Assembly: GCA_037951165.1 (NCBI GenBank)
Contig: JBBDHG010000169.1
Coordinates: 1,841,501-1,905,500, forward strand
Source of the DNA: Lophius americanus
Taxonomy: Eukaryota > Chordata > Actinopteri > Lophiiformes > Lophiidae
DNA: 64,000 nucleotides
Direction of reading: 5' to 3'
Position 1 is the stretch's first letter. Each line of letters opens with the position of its first letter. A program made the position numbers and the translations under genes. The notes beneath the pieces are model-generated. The model made no database searches. It saw nothing but the letters and a program-made list of their open reading frames with translations, and had not been told where the DNA came from. Positions 11,273-23,330 of this stretch are shown here, piece after piece.

Positions 11273-11805
11273 TATAACCAACGAAATCAGTGGTTCTGCC
11301 AGCTGATGAAGACTCTTTCAACATAAAGGCTGGTGAGCCACTATCAGGAAGCTGCCGTTTGTTTGGTACCAGGACACTCTGAGCATGGACGGGGGGGGGG
11401 GATTACACAGCTTTAGTGTAAACACGCTGAATCAGGGACCTTATCTCTGTATCGTGTCGAGTCCATTTCTACCTGCCGCAAACTCAGCGGGAATCATCTC
11501 GGTTGCTATTTTCAGAAGAGAAAAAATTCACAACAACGTGGTGTCAGAGACGGCGCGAGTCAAGTGGATCAACGTCGGCTGGCCGCCAGCTGTGCACGGT
11601 TGGTGTGAGAGTCCTGGTGAACTCAGCGTCACGTGTCAAACGCAGTAGAGAGGTGAGGATCGAAGGGCTGGAACACAGCTGCCATCCTCAAAACCAGCCA
11701 TCAATCAATCAACCTCTCTGCTGAGATGGGCTTCACCCATCACGGTAAAAATCGAGACCAACACTGATCAGACGTAAGATCAAAACCACCTGCTTAATAT
11801 TTTAC
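11273..11805. other. Non-coding spacer with an 11-G run
   Basis: A run of 11 G lies at 11391-11401. Frames of 87 and 73 codons overlap here in different phases without recognisable domains. Confidence 0.4.
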
Positions 11806-12012
11806 AGACAAGTCCGTTTGATTTGTATAGCGCCACATCAGAATAAAGGCTTCCTCCAGGTACTTTCTAGGAAGAGCAGTTCTGGACCGTTTCCACAAAT
11901 GCCTCTTGACAGGCAGAAACCTCTAGGGGATCAGGGTGGGCCTCCCTGACTTGACCAGTTGGGTTGAGAGAGAGAGAGAGAGAGACAGAGAGGGAATTAG
12001 AGAGAGAGAGTT
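11806..12012 (-). mobile_element. LINE-type 3' tail with (GA)n
   Basis: On the minus strand it ends in GGCGCTATACAAATCAAACG. Upstream lie AAGTACCTGGAGGAAGCC and GAAACGGTCCAGAACTGCTC, and the fragment starts from a (CT)n tract (plus strand (GA)n at 11965-12010). It resembles the terminal boxes of the LINE tails at 6200-6260 and 49241-49470 but belongs to another subfamily. Confidence 0.6.
11965..12010 (+). repeat. (GA)n microsatellite
   Basis: GA dinucleotide array with a short interruption (CAGAGAGGGAATT). Confidence 0.9.
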
Positions 12013-12106
12013 TGTGCGAATAAGAAAGAAGGTACGAATGTTCTTTTTTTTTAGATTTCCACATGAGGTGTAGATGGACATTTTCTTTTTTTTTTATTTC
12101 CCGGAC

Positions 12107-12419
12107 TGAACTCAAAAACTCTGTAACTAAGTGTTGGATGATTTCAAATTTTACAGCCACATAGACCTTAGTGCGAGGAAGAATTGGCGTGATTTTGGGA
12201 AAGGTCGGTTGTATATTTCCGACACCAGAGGAACTCTAAAACTTTTCGGGCCATAATGTCTGATTTATTCTGCATTTGGTGCAAATGAATCGACTCGGGG
12301 AGATTTTTTACAGTAAATACTATACTTTACTGTATTAACTCATATATCACTTGTACAAAACAAGGGACTGGGGACTTTGGCGACGGACCCCTGTTGTCAT
12401 AGGTGACAGCGTAGGCTAG
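12107..12419 (+). mobile_element. Helitron-like repeat, copy 5 (5'-truncated)
   Basis: Starts within the 'AACTCAAAAACTCTG' block and continues with 'TAGTGCGAGGAAGAATTGG', 'GGGAAAGGTCGGTTG', 'TTCCGACACCAGAGGAA' and 'GCAAATGAATCGACTCGGGG'. It ends with an imperfect hairpin at 12391-12409 and GGCTAG|T, with CTAG at 12416-12419. The exact CTAG|T end supports a Helitron-type terminus. Confidence 0.75.
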
Positions 12420-13324
12420 TTCTGACGCTGGAGTCACAGAATAAAAATACATTTTACTTGAAAAATTGGAATTTTTCTTACCTTGTTGGAAAATATTATT
12501 TTTTTAATATATGAAATGCTCAAAAAATTCAACCACACTTGAATAATATTAGGGTTTTTTTAAATATTATGGACTTTATTTAACTTTTTGTTGTCTCAGA
12601 TTAGTAGTTCTCTAATGTTCCCTCTAAACTACTTGAAATTTAGCCTAATTCTTGATTTCAGAAGACCTTTACAAAACATTGCATCGTGCGTGTCTAAAGA
12701 AACAGTCAAACAGATCGATAGGTTTGTAGATAAAACCGATATGTATTTGTATTTATGTACAAAAGTATTATAATCATTAAAATAAGATTGTGTGAAGCTG
12801 AAGCATCATCCTCACTGAATCACCCAGTAGAATAGTATAATAATAACTGTAAAGATCCAGCATGTATTCCTATTATTATTTACTGTGTTGGAAACATTTC
12901 AGTGACCTTTGACCTTCTTGGTGGAGGTAATAACAGAGAAAACAGTGAAGCGATGAAACACGGGTCATAAAACATGCTAACAACAAGCATGTTGTCGTTA
13001 TCAGCAGGTTTAACTGCCCTCTGTTGTTGTTGTTGTTGTTGTTGTTGTTGAGGGTTTCAGGTGTGTTCCTGAGGTCATGTGGGTAAACAGTAACACATAT
13101 TTACATCTAACAAAAGGGAATCAAAATTAATCAAGTGGATTTTAATTATGTCACTTTTCATATCTGGCCTATTTGGAGCTTTTTCGTTTGTGGTTTTCTT
13201 CTAATTGTCATTGTTCCCTGGGTTGTAATAATGCACCTTCTGTTTATAGAGCATTTATAGAGCATTTTAGAATTAAGTCATTTTCTTTAGATCTTCATTA
13301 AAATGTTTAATATTGCTATTCATA
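12420..13324. other. AT-rich non-coding spacer
   Basis: No gene. Contains a (GTT)n microsatellite. Confidence 0.5.
13022..13050 (+). repeat. (GTT)n microsatellite
   Basis: About nine uninterrupted TGT repeats. Confidence 0.95.
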
Positions 13325-14270
13325 TCCCTGGAAAGTCAGGGATTTTATGGAATCATCATCGCAGTGTCGCATCCATCGCAGCTACGTAGAAAGACAAGAC
13401 TGTTTCATGGATCATTTTCATATTCCATACAGACACAGATCTTAGTGCGAGGAAGAACTGGATTGATTTGGGAAAAGGTATGTAGAATAATCTTGCACAA
13501 GGGGTAGCTTTATTTACACATTTTTTCCAACAGTTGCTCCAATTTAGTCCAAGTTTTGTGCGTATGAATGGACTCGAGGAGATCTAACTTTTGTTTATAG
13601 TGTTTCTCCAATAATTCATAATTTAATCACTAGGGGAAGCTTTTTTACAAAAATTACAGTTTTTAAGGAAAAACTTTCTAATAGTTGGTCCGAATTTAGA
13701 TCATATGAATCAACTCCAGAAGATCCATCTAGTAATTCATACTTATTAATCACTGTCGTAGTTCATTCTTTAATCACTAGGGGGAGCTTCTTTTTTTTTT
13801 TTTTTTATTATTACAAAAACAAATGTTACACACACAGAACTCAGAAACTTTTTCTTCATCTAATCATCATTTTCAAAATGTATCCCCTCAAGATCTTACT
13901 GCAGGAATAAAAGTGGAATGATTTTTGGGAAGGAGAGTTGTATATTTTTGACACTAGAGGGAGCTTTATCCCCAATAGGCTTCTGGCCATAATATCGCAA
14001 CCATTGAAAAATTTTGTCTAAATTCGGTGCATATAAATTGACTGAAGAGCTTCATCTTTACATTATTTTACATTATCTACTCTGATAGAGCTTTTATTTA
14101 TTTATTTATTTATTTTCTTTACAAAAAACACAGTTTTTCACCATAACTTCTTAACCATCGGCACAATTTAGTCTAAATTTGGTGAATATGAATCAACTCA
14201 AGGAGATCTATTGAGTATACATCATATTTCTCTGTATTAATAAAGATTTTTCTCACTTCATGACGTTTTT
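13325..14270 (+). mobile_element. Helitron-like repeat, copy 6 (long, probably two fused copies)
   Basis: The 5' end is intact: A|TCCCTGGAAAGTCAGGGATT at 13325, giving a fold-back of seven pairs counting one G-T. The head block runs to about 13500. Two internal modules follow ('GTATGAATGGACTCGAGGAG' at about 13562 and a diverged one at about 13700). At about 13835 a second head block starts (ACTCAGAAACTTTTTCTTCA, later AATGATTTTTGGGAAGG and TTTTTGACACTAGAGGGAGC), followed by two more modules. No 3' hairpin is seen. This suggests two copies in tandem or a nested insertion. Confidence 0.7.
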
Positions 14271-14781
14271 CTCGAAAATGTTCTGATGTATATTGTACTC
14301 TTACTGCTTCAGGGTTTATTTACTGTATTCTGACGTGTTTGTGAAGTGATTAATGGTGAAAAAAAAAAAAAAGAAAAGATCAGGAGAATAATGCGCCGAA
14401 AAATTTAAGAGATGCTACTCATGCTAATAATGTCTACTAATAAAAAAAGAAAAAAAACAGTTATGACCAGATGAATAAATAAACAGCAAACATTACAAAG
14501 CACTAAATCAAATCCAAACTGCACAGATGGGTTAGAGCTATTATCGCCTCTCCGCTCTCTCGCGGGGTCTCCGGAGGGCTGATCCAGCAGCTTGGAGCAC
14601 TAAAAGCAGCATCACCTCCTCTTTTAAAGAACAGATTAAAGAGAAGCAGAGGATCGGAGGGGATTTCCTGGTTCATAAAGCACAAGCACGTCTGAGATAT
14701 GGCCTGGTGCAAGGCCATGTTGTGCAGTGGAACCTATGGCGGGATATAAAATCAATAGGATAAAAAACGTGGAGGTTTGAG

Positions 14782-14821
<40 letters not shown>

Positions 14822-16267
14822 CTGCAGCAGAGGTTAGGTTAATTTTAGCTGAGTTCTTTGGGACACCATTAGTATTAAGAGTCAGTTATGATAGAAAACG
14901 TACATTAGACTGCACTGACATGGGAAGGAAATGAACCGACTCTGGACTTTCTTTGTACGATAAGAGTTAGTTTTTCTGTGACTCTATGAAATGAAACCAA
15001 ATGAGGCAAAAACCTCCAGCTTTTTTTCTTTTTTTTCCTCTTTGTGACGTGCCTCATTTTGAAGGCCGGTTTCATCCTCTCAACCACTGATCAATAACGG
15101 CGTTCACACAACCTGCTATACTTGTTGGATACACATCCACATTTTTCTCGTGTCAAGGTCGGACATCGCCGAATCCTCCGCTGATGTCAGACTAGAAAGA
15201 TTCACAGAGAAGAGAGAAGAGGAAGAATAAAAATAAATCTTATTTAGAGGAAGTGGAGATGATTGTGGCATGGAAACAAGAGCGACCCAGAGACCTTTAA
15301 GGTATTTCAAAACCATCTTTGTGGCAATGAAGATGGAAAGTCTGAAGAAGCTATTGAGAGATTTTCCATAAGTGTTTGTGCCTAGGAAATCAAATATTTT
15401 TATCTTTTACTTCTAAAGCCAACAAGACCTTCAACGTGCAACAAAAGCACACAGTCGAAAAATATCGAAGCCTGAAATTGAAAATGTATGTATTTTAATT
15501 GCATGTTAAATTTCAATGTGTATGGATTATTTTTACATAAAAAAACTAAAAAAAACTTCATGTGACGCATTTATGTCATTAAAGAATCAATGAAACAAGT
15601 AAAAATGTAATTTATGTAATTGTAATTCCCATTCAATTCCACATAATTTACTGAAAATGATTAAACTAATTGAATCCTGCTTCTTCTACAGCCAAACTTA
15701 TTTAAACCAAGTTCATGTTTTGGAACAGATTCAATTTTTAATTTTTTTTAATATTTAAATAAAATCTAACTATAGAATTATTAATTATTTTGAGTGTACT
15801 GTAAAATTCCAACATTTATTTCCAGTGACTATTCGGAGGTCTGAAGGAAATGTCGGAGGTTCTGTGATTCTGCTCTCTGTTTACAAAGCTGGTCAGATAT
15901 TTGTAAAAGAAAAAAAAAAGGTCGGCGATCGCCGACGCAGGTGCTGAGATAATCTGCAAAGTGGGACAAGCATCGTTATTAATCAAGAAGAGTGAACATA
16001 GAGCGCAAATCTCCCCCAGGTGTGTTTGCGGGCAGAGCAGAGAAGAACGGGCAGAGAAGGAAAGAATGTGGAGTTTTCAAAACACCGGAGAATTAAAAAA
16101 TGTGGGTTTCATTGTGAAAACGTCAGAAAATAAATCTGGTAACATGAACACGGCTGCAACATATGAAGTCCTTTGCGGCATCCAATCAGAAAAGCGAGGA
16201 GTGAAGATGTAATGCAGGTGGGCCGCCAGAGATTGTTGGAACTACCATTAAATATTTAAATAGAAAA
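14271..16267. other. Mostly unique non-coding block
   Basis: Contains a long (CT)n at 14785-14820. The segment 14500-14760 is a repeat-free, moderately GC-rich block with no recognisable protein. No other gene signal. Confidence 0.4.
14785..14820 (+). repeat. (CT)n microsatellite
   Basis: Eighteen uninterrupted CT units. Confidence 0.95.
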
Positions 16268-16652
16268 GCGGGTTCTACGCTGTCGGACCAGACAGCAAGG
16301 GTATATCCGCAAAAAAAGGCCCCAATCCTCTCATTGTACCAGTACTAGTACTAGTAGTAGTACAAGTAGTACAAGTCCTATTTGTACTAGTACAAGTAGT
16401 ACTAGTGAGCAAAATATAGAAGAAAGTTGATTCTTATGCAATAAATTTGGACTAAATCGGACCAACGCTTATAGGAAGTTATGTGCAAAACACTTTAGGA
16501 GATAAAGCTCCCCCTGGTGTGAGTAATATACAACCTACATTTACCAAAATCAATTCCGTTCTTCCTCTCACTAAAGTCTATGTGGTTACCAAGTTTGAAA
16601 ATGATCCATGAAATAGTTTTTCAGTTATCGCGCTAACAAAAAGGATCTGCGA
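16268..16652 (-). mobile_element. Helitron-like repeat, copy 7
   Basis: Minus-strand copy. The 3' hairpin region is at 16279-16294 (CTGTCGGACCAGACAG on the plus strand, imperfect stem) and is followed by 'CAAGGGTATATCC'. A block of CTAGTA/CAAGTA simple repeat (16339-16406) sits inside. The copy continues with 'TTTGGACTAAATCGGACCAA', 'GAGATAAAGCTCCCCCTGGT' and 'TTATCGCGCTAACA' up to 16652. The exact 5' end is missing. Confidence 0.75.
16339..16406 (+). repeat. Palindromic (GTA/CTA) simple repeat
   Basis: GTACTAGTAC-rich trinucleotide-like array that folds back on itself, located inside Helitron-like copy 7. Confidence 0.85.
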
Positions 16653-19600
16653 AATACACAGGAATCACACAAAGGACTACACAGATTATGAGAATATTCA
16701 AATACTTCTAATGATAAATATTGTATTCAATAACTTTTGTGTTGTTGATCAGAGACAACGGACCAAAGGTTGAGCTGAGGGGACACAGTTGTTTGATTGA
16801 AGTAAAATATCATTCCGTTACTGGGATTCTTAAAAAAATCTCTCTTAAAAAACTCACACCGCTCAGTTAAATCAGATAATCTTCGGATTATGACATTGAA
16901 ATATAAAGAGTAGGTCCTGTCCATCCAACATGCCGTACAAAATACACGCACACACCGTAAAACCCTTACACACACAGTTAGTTTAAAATAAATTGAGATT
17001 AAAGGAAAAACAGACTACAGCGGCAAATCCGCCAATATTTGACCCAGGAAGGAAACGCAGGAGTAAAACTGATAATTAGAAAACGATGGCCACATTCCTC
17101 ATACTGATATTACCCTAATTGCATGGCATCGGAGGAGGAAATGAAGCCCTACACATATTTCTACGCCCCATTTGTCAGGAAGTGAATGGCACTTTGAGGG
17201 TTTGCTTATGCTGATGAATAGTCGCTGTTAAGGCTTAAGACTGAAATGCTCCATCATTCCAGGGAAGCCCGAGACGGCCAGAGTGGGCTCCAGGTTCTAT
17301 GTGGTTCTGATAGAAAAAAAACAACACATAAAAGGCAGCCCACCCCTTAGATGGAGCCTAGTTGTCTCTAGTGGACTGACCTTGGCTGATAGATCCAAGG
17401 ATAAACTGGCTGCCAAAGATTCTGTCTCATCCAATCAGCTTCTCATTCAAAGTCTAGAACCTGGGTTTTTTTCCTCTTCCTCCTAGTGCCAGGTATTGTC
17501 CTTCCATTTGTGAGCACAGCCTAAGAGCATTTAGAGCGAATCCTTCATGAAAAAAAAAAAAGGTTTTTGTCCTTGAGGGTGAAAATGAAAAGATCCCATA
17601 TAGATCCGTTTGCTCCGCCCAATAAGAGCCGCCGTAGCTCTGATCTTCCACAACGCCCACGTTTGCAGGCAGCTCCGTCAGATACAACCAACGTGAAGAT
17701 TGGACCGTCATATTTCATGAAGTGGATGCCTCCTTGCAGAATATTTGATCAGACGAAATGAAATAAGATCAACGGGGAAAAAATGGGAATAGCTGATTAC
17801 TGACTCTCCGAACCCGAAGCCACATATGAATCCTGGATGATGAACTCCTGCTTTATTCCTGTGGACTCGGAGAAGATTAAGATTGTCTTCGGGATGGACG
17901 GGGTTAGGAAAACGCACATCAGAGTGACAGCTCAGGTGAGACGTGTTGGATAGGAGAGGCAGGACTGAGATGGTTTCGACACATATACACGTAAAAGAAG
18001 AGTTCATTTTTTTTTTTTTTTAAATGAACTTGTTTTTTCGTTTTTTTATAAATCTTCACTAAACAGCTTTTTTATTATTTACTCCAGGTAATATCAATCA
18101 GAACTGAAGTTGGTTGGCTTTAACTAAGTAGAAATGATTTAACAAACGAAAGGTATCTTAAAAAAATTAAACTTTATAGGAGTTTTTTTATCCATTTAAA
18201 CTTTTTTTGTGGGCAAAAGCAGAAAAACTCCAATGCTATTTTATTTTTGATAAATCCATGCTCTGTGGATTTATCTGTTTCTGTCTAGAAACAGAAGAGG
18301 CTTTTAGTTGTTTCTGCAACTTAAGATGATCCAAGGTTCCGATAGTCTTCATAAAGTTTCTCACAACAACGTATTTTGGATCCGAAAACAATTTTATTCA
18401 ATGTTTTCTTCAAAATTTTGTTATAAATCTTTTTTTCACAAAATGGCATTTATTTGCTTTTGCAAAAGAACTCTATGAATATATGTAATTATCATTATTG
18501 GTAATCCATGTTTTACTCTTACACTGTTCTAATTATTAAAAAAAAAGAATCCACTTAGCGTTTATATACAGAATGTACTTTTATTTTTAATCATATCTAA
18601 AAAAAAAAAGGGTACTATGCAAATGAAGTGGTAATTAAAGGGTCACAATTCTGAATTTAATAATTGATACTTATATTTAAAAACCGATGTCAGCTTCAGT
18701 AGAAAATTATTTTAATATTAAATATTTTATGGCGGTTTGAACGGTCATGTGAGTAAAGCTTGATGAAGCGAAGCACATGGGTTCATTCATGTTACATCCA
18801 AAACCTGGACCGGACTATTCAAGGAACGTTAGACACGACCTAAAATTAATTAAGCCGGCTACTTTAAATATTAATGGGACTATAAATATCTGTTTATTTA
18901 ATGAGTTAACATTTGTAAGGGATCGACTGCAAATCCGTGTTCAGTGACTCGACGCAAAGACATTGAGAATCTGCTGAGCTCAGCATGTTCTGTCCGTTTC
19001 AAGCTCGTTCCATCTGTCACACATGCTTTGATGTAGACTTTGTTATAGGTTTTTTTTACCTCCTGTCATCAGAACAGAATGAAACAGATTGATAAAACTG
19101 CAGATGGGGCTGGCTGCCCATGAGCACAGCTTCAGGGGTGTATTTGTTTATCCCACGGCGACGTTAGCGCTTCACTCTAAATTAAAGTTCTATCGCTAAA
19201 GCTGTTGATGAGGCTAAAGAGAAGCCCATTCAATTTATAAAAGAAAAAAAATAGCAACTGCAGTCCTATTTAGGCTATTACCTAAATCAACCATGTCCCA
19301 GGGAATCGCTTTAGAGGTGACGGCCCTCGAATGTCATTTAGTGCAGACCTGCATAAAAGGAAAATCAATCCCTTATGCAACCTGGCAGAGGGTCAGCGCA
19401 AAGGAGGTGGATGGTTGCAGAAAAAAACTCAGCTAAGAGAATCAGGCTAAAGATGGCCAACGCACTTCAGCTGCCGTCTGCATTCAGCCGCTTTGCTTGA
19501 ATATGACAAAAGAATAGCCAATACATCGTCGGAGGTCACCGTGATGTCTCCGGCTGGATTTATGTGGGAATGATGTGAAATGTAGATAAAAGTGACGCCA

Positions 19601-20937
19601 TTAATTCTGGATCCTTGTATTTGATAGAGGACACCGATGGTTAAAAAAAAAAAAATGCACACTGTAACCAACTCAAAGTAGCAATTACCTTGATTCATGA
19701 TTAGCCGTTGAGATCTGAGAACACAGTCACTCTAAATGGAGCCAAATAAAAACGTTATATAAATATGGTAGACCGTATTGTCGCTGGTTAAAGCTGCAGT
19801 CTCACTCCGAAGGAGGAACCGTACACCTACTCCGGAGTGACAGCCGCGTGTTCGTGAAGTTCATGCTGCTGAAGCCTTATTTGCACAGGATTACTATTAC
19901 CTGAGAACCTTGTGTGATTAAGGAATGACACCCCCACATCTGTGTTCTGTAGGGCGCAGTCACATGGAACGAGCTGCACTGTAAAATAATTAAATTAAAT
20001 TAAAAAAAGCTGCTGTTTTTACGGAGATAAACTGGCATCTGTTGTTGTTGCAAGAGAGTTTCCATAAATATACGTTGAAAAGGCAAAGAATCTTTAATGA
20101 AACCTATCTAACAATCTATACTAATCCAAATTACTGTGAATCTAAAAGCTCTTCTGAAACTTCTGGCATGCGGCCCGTGTACCACCCTCTGTACTCGCTC
20201 TCTCAGCGGAGGTGTCAGAGCCCCCGGGAGTCGCTGGCGCACCGAACCTCTTTCGTTTACAACGCTAGTGTCGGCGTAGAACGCCGCTAGCTGCGAGAAC
20301 CGATGTGTTTTAAAGGATACATTCATCATCAACACTTCGAAAACACCTGTCTGAACACTATTTTTAAATGGAAGAAAAAAAACGCAGCCACCATAATTTT
20401 ACCTGAAAGGAGGCAGACAAACAGACAGAGATTGCTTTTTCGCGGATTCCGATTTGCTTGGTACTAAAATGGTCACATGACCTCTGTTTTTGGCAAAATT
20501 TGGACTTGAATCAGATACTCTTTTTTTCTGTTCATAATAAGCCACTGAAGACATCAAATTGTACAAAACTCTATTCAAATGAATCAGACTCAAAGCCAGG
20601 TATAAGTTATTAATGACTATAAACTGTTTGGTGTTGAAACTACTTAAAGTATTTCCCATTAAGCTTGTGGCCTAATCTCCATGTGGAGCGTGGCGGACCT
20701 GCGCGGGTTAGAGACGTTCTGAGCCTTTGAAGGTGGAGAGCTGAGGACAATCCATCATTCTCCTCTCAGCTCTCAGTGTTAATCAGACAAGGAAACCAAG
20801 CATGAACCAAGGCTAGACCGCTCGCCTGTTCAGCTATTTTGATCTCTTTAATAGTTCATTAGCAACTGTATTTCATCAGCCAGCCTCGGCTTGCTGTTAT
20901 AGATCCAACAAATGCAGATTTCCGTTATTTCCCCCCG

Positions 20938-20969
<32 letters not shown>

Positions 20970-21613
20970 GACACACACGTATGGCATACACTGCTGCTGT
21001 TCTTCCTTTTTGTTTCTCTCATGGACAGTGAAGAGAAATTGTAATGAATTACCTTCATTTCAATCCAGATAAAATTTTTACCTGGGAGCGTGTTCACACC
21101 AGAAACATCATCTGGAGCGTCCCGTCTTTGGGTTTGAGCATCTAAAACAGAATTTCCTGATCCCAGACACTGGTGTGGGACCGTATCCTGAGTTTGGGAA
21201 ACCTGACTAACTAACTAAAGTCCTCCAGTGAAATACCGCACTGACGCTGGGGGACTGAGCTGAAAGACATAAACTGTTGGACGCAGTTCATCGCTTTGTC
21301 GACTGTTCTACGGAAGAAGATACACAAACTTTTTTCCGTGCTTTTGTGACCTAACTGGTTTTCCACTGAGCTGGTGCTGGTTCTGTTGTTTCCTCCGCTC
21401 TCATGAACAGTTGAGCTGTTTCTCCTCCAGTGATCCCATGACTGACAGCTGTCAAAATGGAGGACGTGTTGAACGTTGCCCTTTCCTTGTCTCCCACTGC
21501 TTGGAAGAAGGTGAATAAATCATGGCTGAAACGCAATGGGTGGTATACTGTTCCTGCACAAAATGCACACAGTAATCAGTACCAATAGTATTTATTGTTT
21601 ACAGCATAAACAA
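16653..21613. other. Long mostly unique non-coding block
   Basis: About 5 kb with no transposon that I can name. It contains poly-T and poly-A runs (17549-17560, 18008-18022), a double hairpin (18249-18295), a GC-richer block with frames on both strands (20150-20310) and a (CA)n array (20938-20978). Two 'CACTGTAAAA' motifs (around 15800, before this block, and 19977) may be lone MITE ends. No frame shows a recognisable domain. Confidence 0.4.
20938..20978 (+). repeat. (CA)n microsatellite
   Basis: AC dinucleotide array interrupted by ATAT and AG steps. Confidence 0.9.
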
Positions 21614-22213
21614 CTAGACTCATGCTGTCGTCACCGACAGCAAGGGTGAATCTCCGAAAAGTCCCCAATACCCTGTGTTGTACAAGCAATCCCCCCGATT
21701 GATGTCCTCGAATAAAATGTCCACTGTATTTTTATTTTAAAACGCTCCCCCTAGTGTGTGAAATATGAAATATTAGAGTGAAATATGATATATAAGACAA
21801 CAATCTCCTCAAGTCAATCCAAATGCACCAAAATACGACAAACGATTAAGAAATTATGTCCAAAAAACAGTGTTTTTCATAAAAATTGCTCCCCCTAGTG
21901 AGTAAAATATGAACCATTAGGCTAATATATGATATAGACAAGATAGATCTCCTTGAGCCGATATGTACGCAACAAAATTTGGACTTAATCGTACCACCAG
22001 TTAAAAAATCATGCCCGAAAACTCTTGGACATTAAGACCTTTCCTAAAATCACTCCATCAATCCAGTTCTTCCTCGCACTAAGGTCAATGTCGATCTCAA
22101 ATTTGAAAACGAGCCATGACTCAATTTTGAGTAATCACATTAACCATAACCCAATCTGCGGCAGACGCTGCGACGGCGTTGATGATTCCATAACATCCCT
22201 GACTTTTCGGGGA
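21614..22213 (-). mobile_element. Helitron-like repeat, copy 8 (complete, 600 bp)
   Basis: Best-bounded copy. On the minus strand it starts A|TCCCCGAAAAGTCAGGGATG (from 22213, with a T on the plus strand at 22214). It ends with a perfect six-pair hairpin (21625-21640; plus strand CTGTCG-TCAC-CGACAG), seven further bases and CTAG|T (21617 to 21614). Two internal modules lie near 21815 and 21960. There is no flanking duplication beyond the A and T, as expected for rolling-circle insertion. The 130-codon frame at 22025-22417 overlaps the repeat and is not a gene. Confidence 0.8.
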
Positions 22214-23330
22214 TTTAATAATCAGTTAATACCGTATCCTAAACCTGATCACACTGGGGACACTGATGCAAGCACAGTCCATGTTTTATACAGAGTTATA
22301 CAGAGAACTTGCTGTTTTTCATTCATCTATCCACATTTGGCATCAGCTGTGACTTCACACCAGGGGGGGGGGGGGGTCAAACTGAATCTCATCTCAAGCC
22401 CTGTTAAATATTCCTAGCATAATTTCATATTGCCTACGGACTTCTCCGCGGCTATAACGACATCAATCCCTCTTGTCGTCCATTAACCACCAACGTGAAT
22501 TCGCTGTCTTATGTCTCGAATTGGCTTCCCTCTGTATCCACTATTCTTTCCTTGAACATTTTGGTATTATTCATACTTTTTCTGACAACCAGTTTAAGGG
22601 TCCCGCACTTCAGTAAAGCGACATAGAATTATATTTTAAGCTAATTATATAATATTATTTGCCAGCTCTCGCAGGCCAAATAGATGCCGGGGAGGCGGGC
22701 CTTGAGTTCGCAAAGTTTGCTTTACACACTAGCTCAGTTTGAAATAGATCGGAAATGAAACTAAGTAGTTCGTACAATTACTTAGTATGAATTTTGAACC
22801 TCAAACAATGGATGATACAGCGATTCCCTGTGCTTTTATTATCCTCTCTGTCCCCCTTTTTGTCATATTCTGAACTCAACATTTTCCTTTTGAATTGTAT
22901 TTTTTTTTTTAATATTTTACATCAAGGATAAACAGAGGTTTGTTTTTTAAGCACTAATGCTTAATTCATAACAACGTTCAAGGATAAGTTGAATAATTGT
23001 ATACCTTCGATTCCCTTCTATATGTAGAATGTGGCTAGAGAATTCTGGCTTGCACCACTTTTTCACTCTTTCATTTTCATTAATGGGAAAGTAATAGTTA
23101 TGAAATGGGACCATATGAACTTAAGAACAATCACACTGTGATGATACACAAGCAAAAACATGAGTGAAAGTTTAAATCGTTAACACAATACTGCCTGAAG
23201 CTTGAAGGTTGACGGAGTATTCAAAGATACAACTTTAATAACAAACATTCATACTTTATGAATAGTTGGATTTTTTTCATTGTAGAGGACTTTTTCATTC
23301 CAGCGGAAAAAAACATGGTTTGTTACATTC
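22214..23330. other. Non-coding sequence with 14-G run and a hAT-like scrap
   Basis: A run of 14 G lies at 22363-22376. At 22663-22715 the string GGCCAAATAGATGCCGGGGA then GGCGGGCCTTGAG resembles a widespread hAT-type (MER/Charlie-like) repeat segment. The rest is unrecognised AT-rich sequence. Confidence 0.35.

Noticed and set aside
22025..22417. 130-codon open frame
   Set aside because: Starts inside Helitron-like copy 8 and runs through its 5' end and a G run; no domain.
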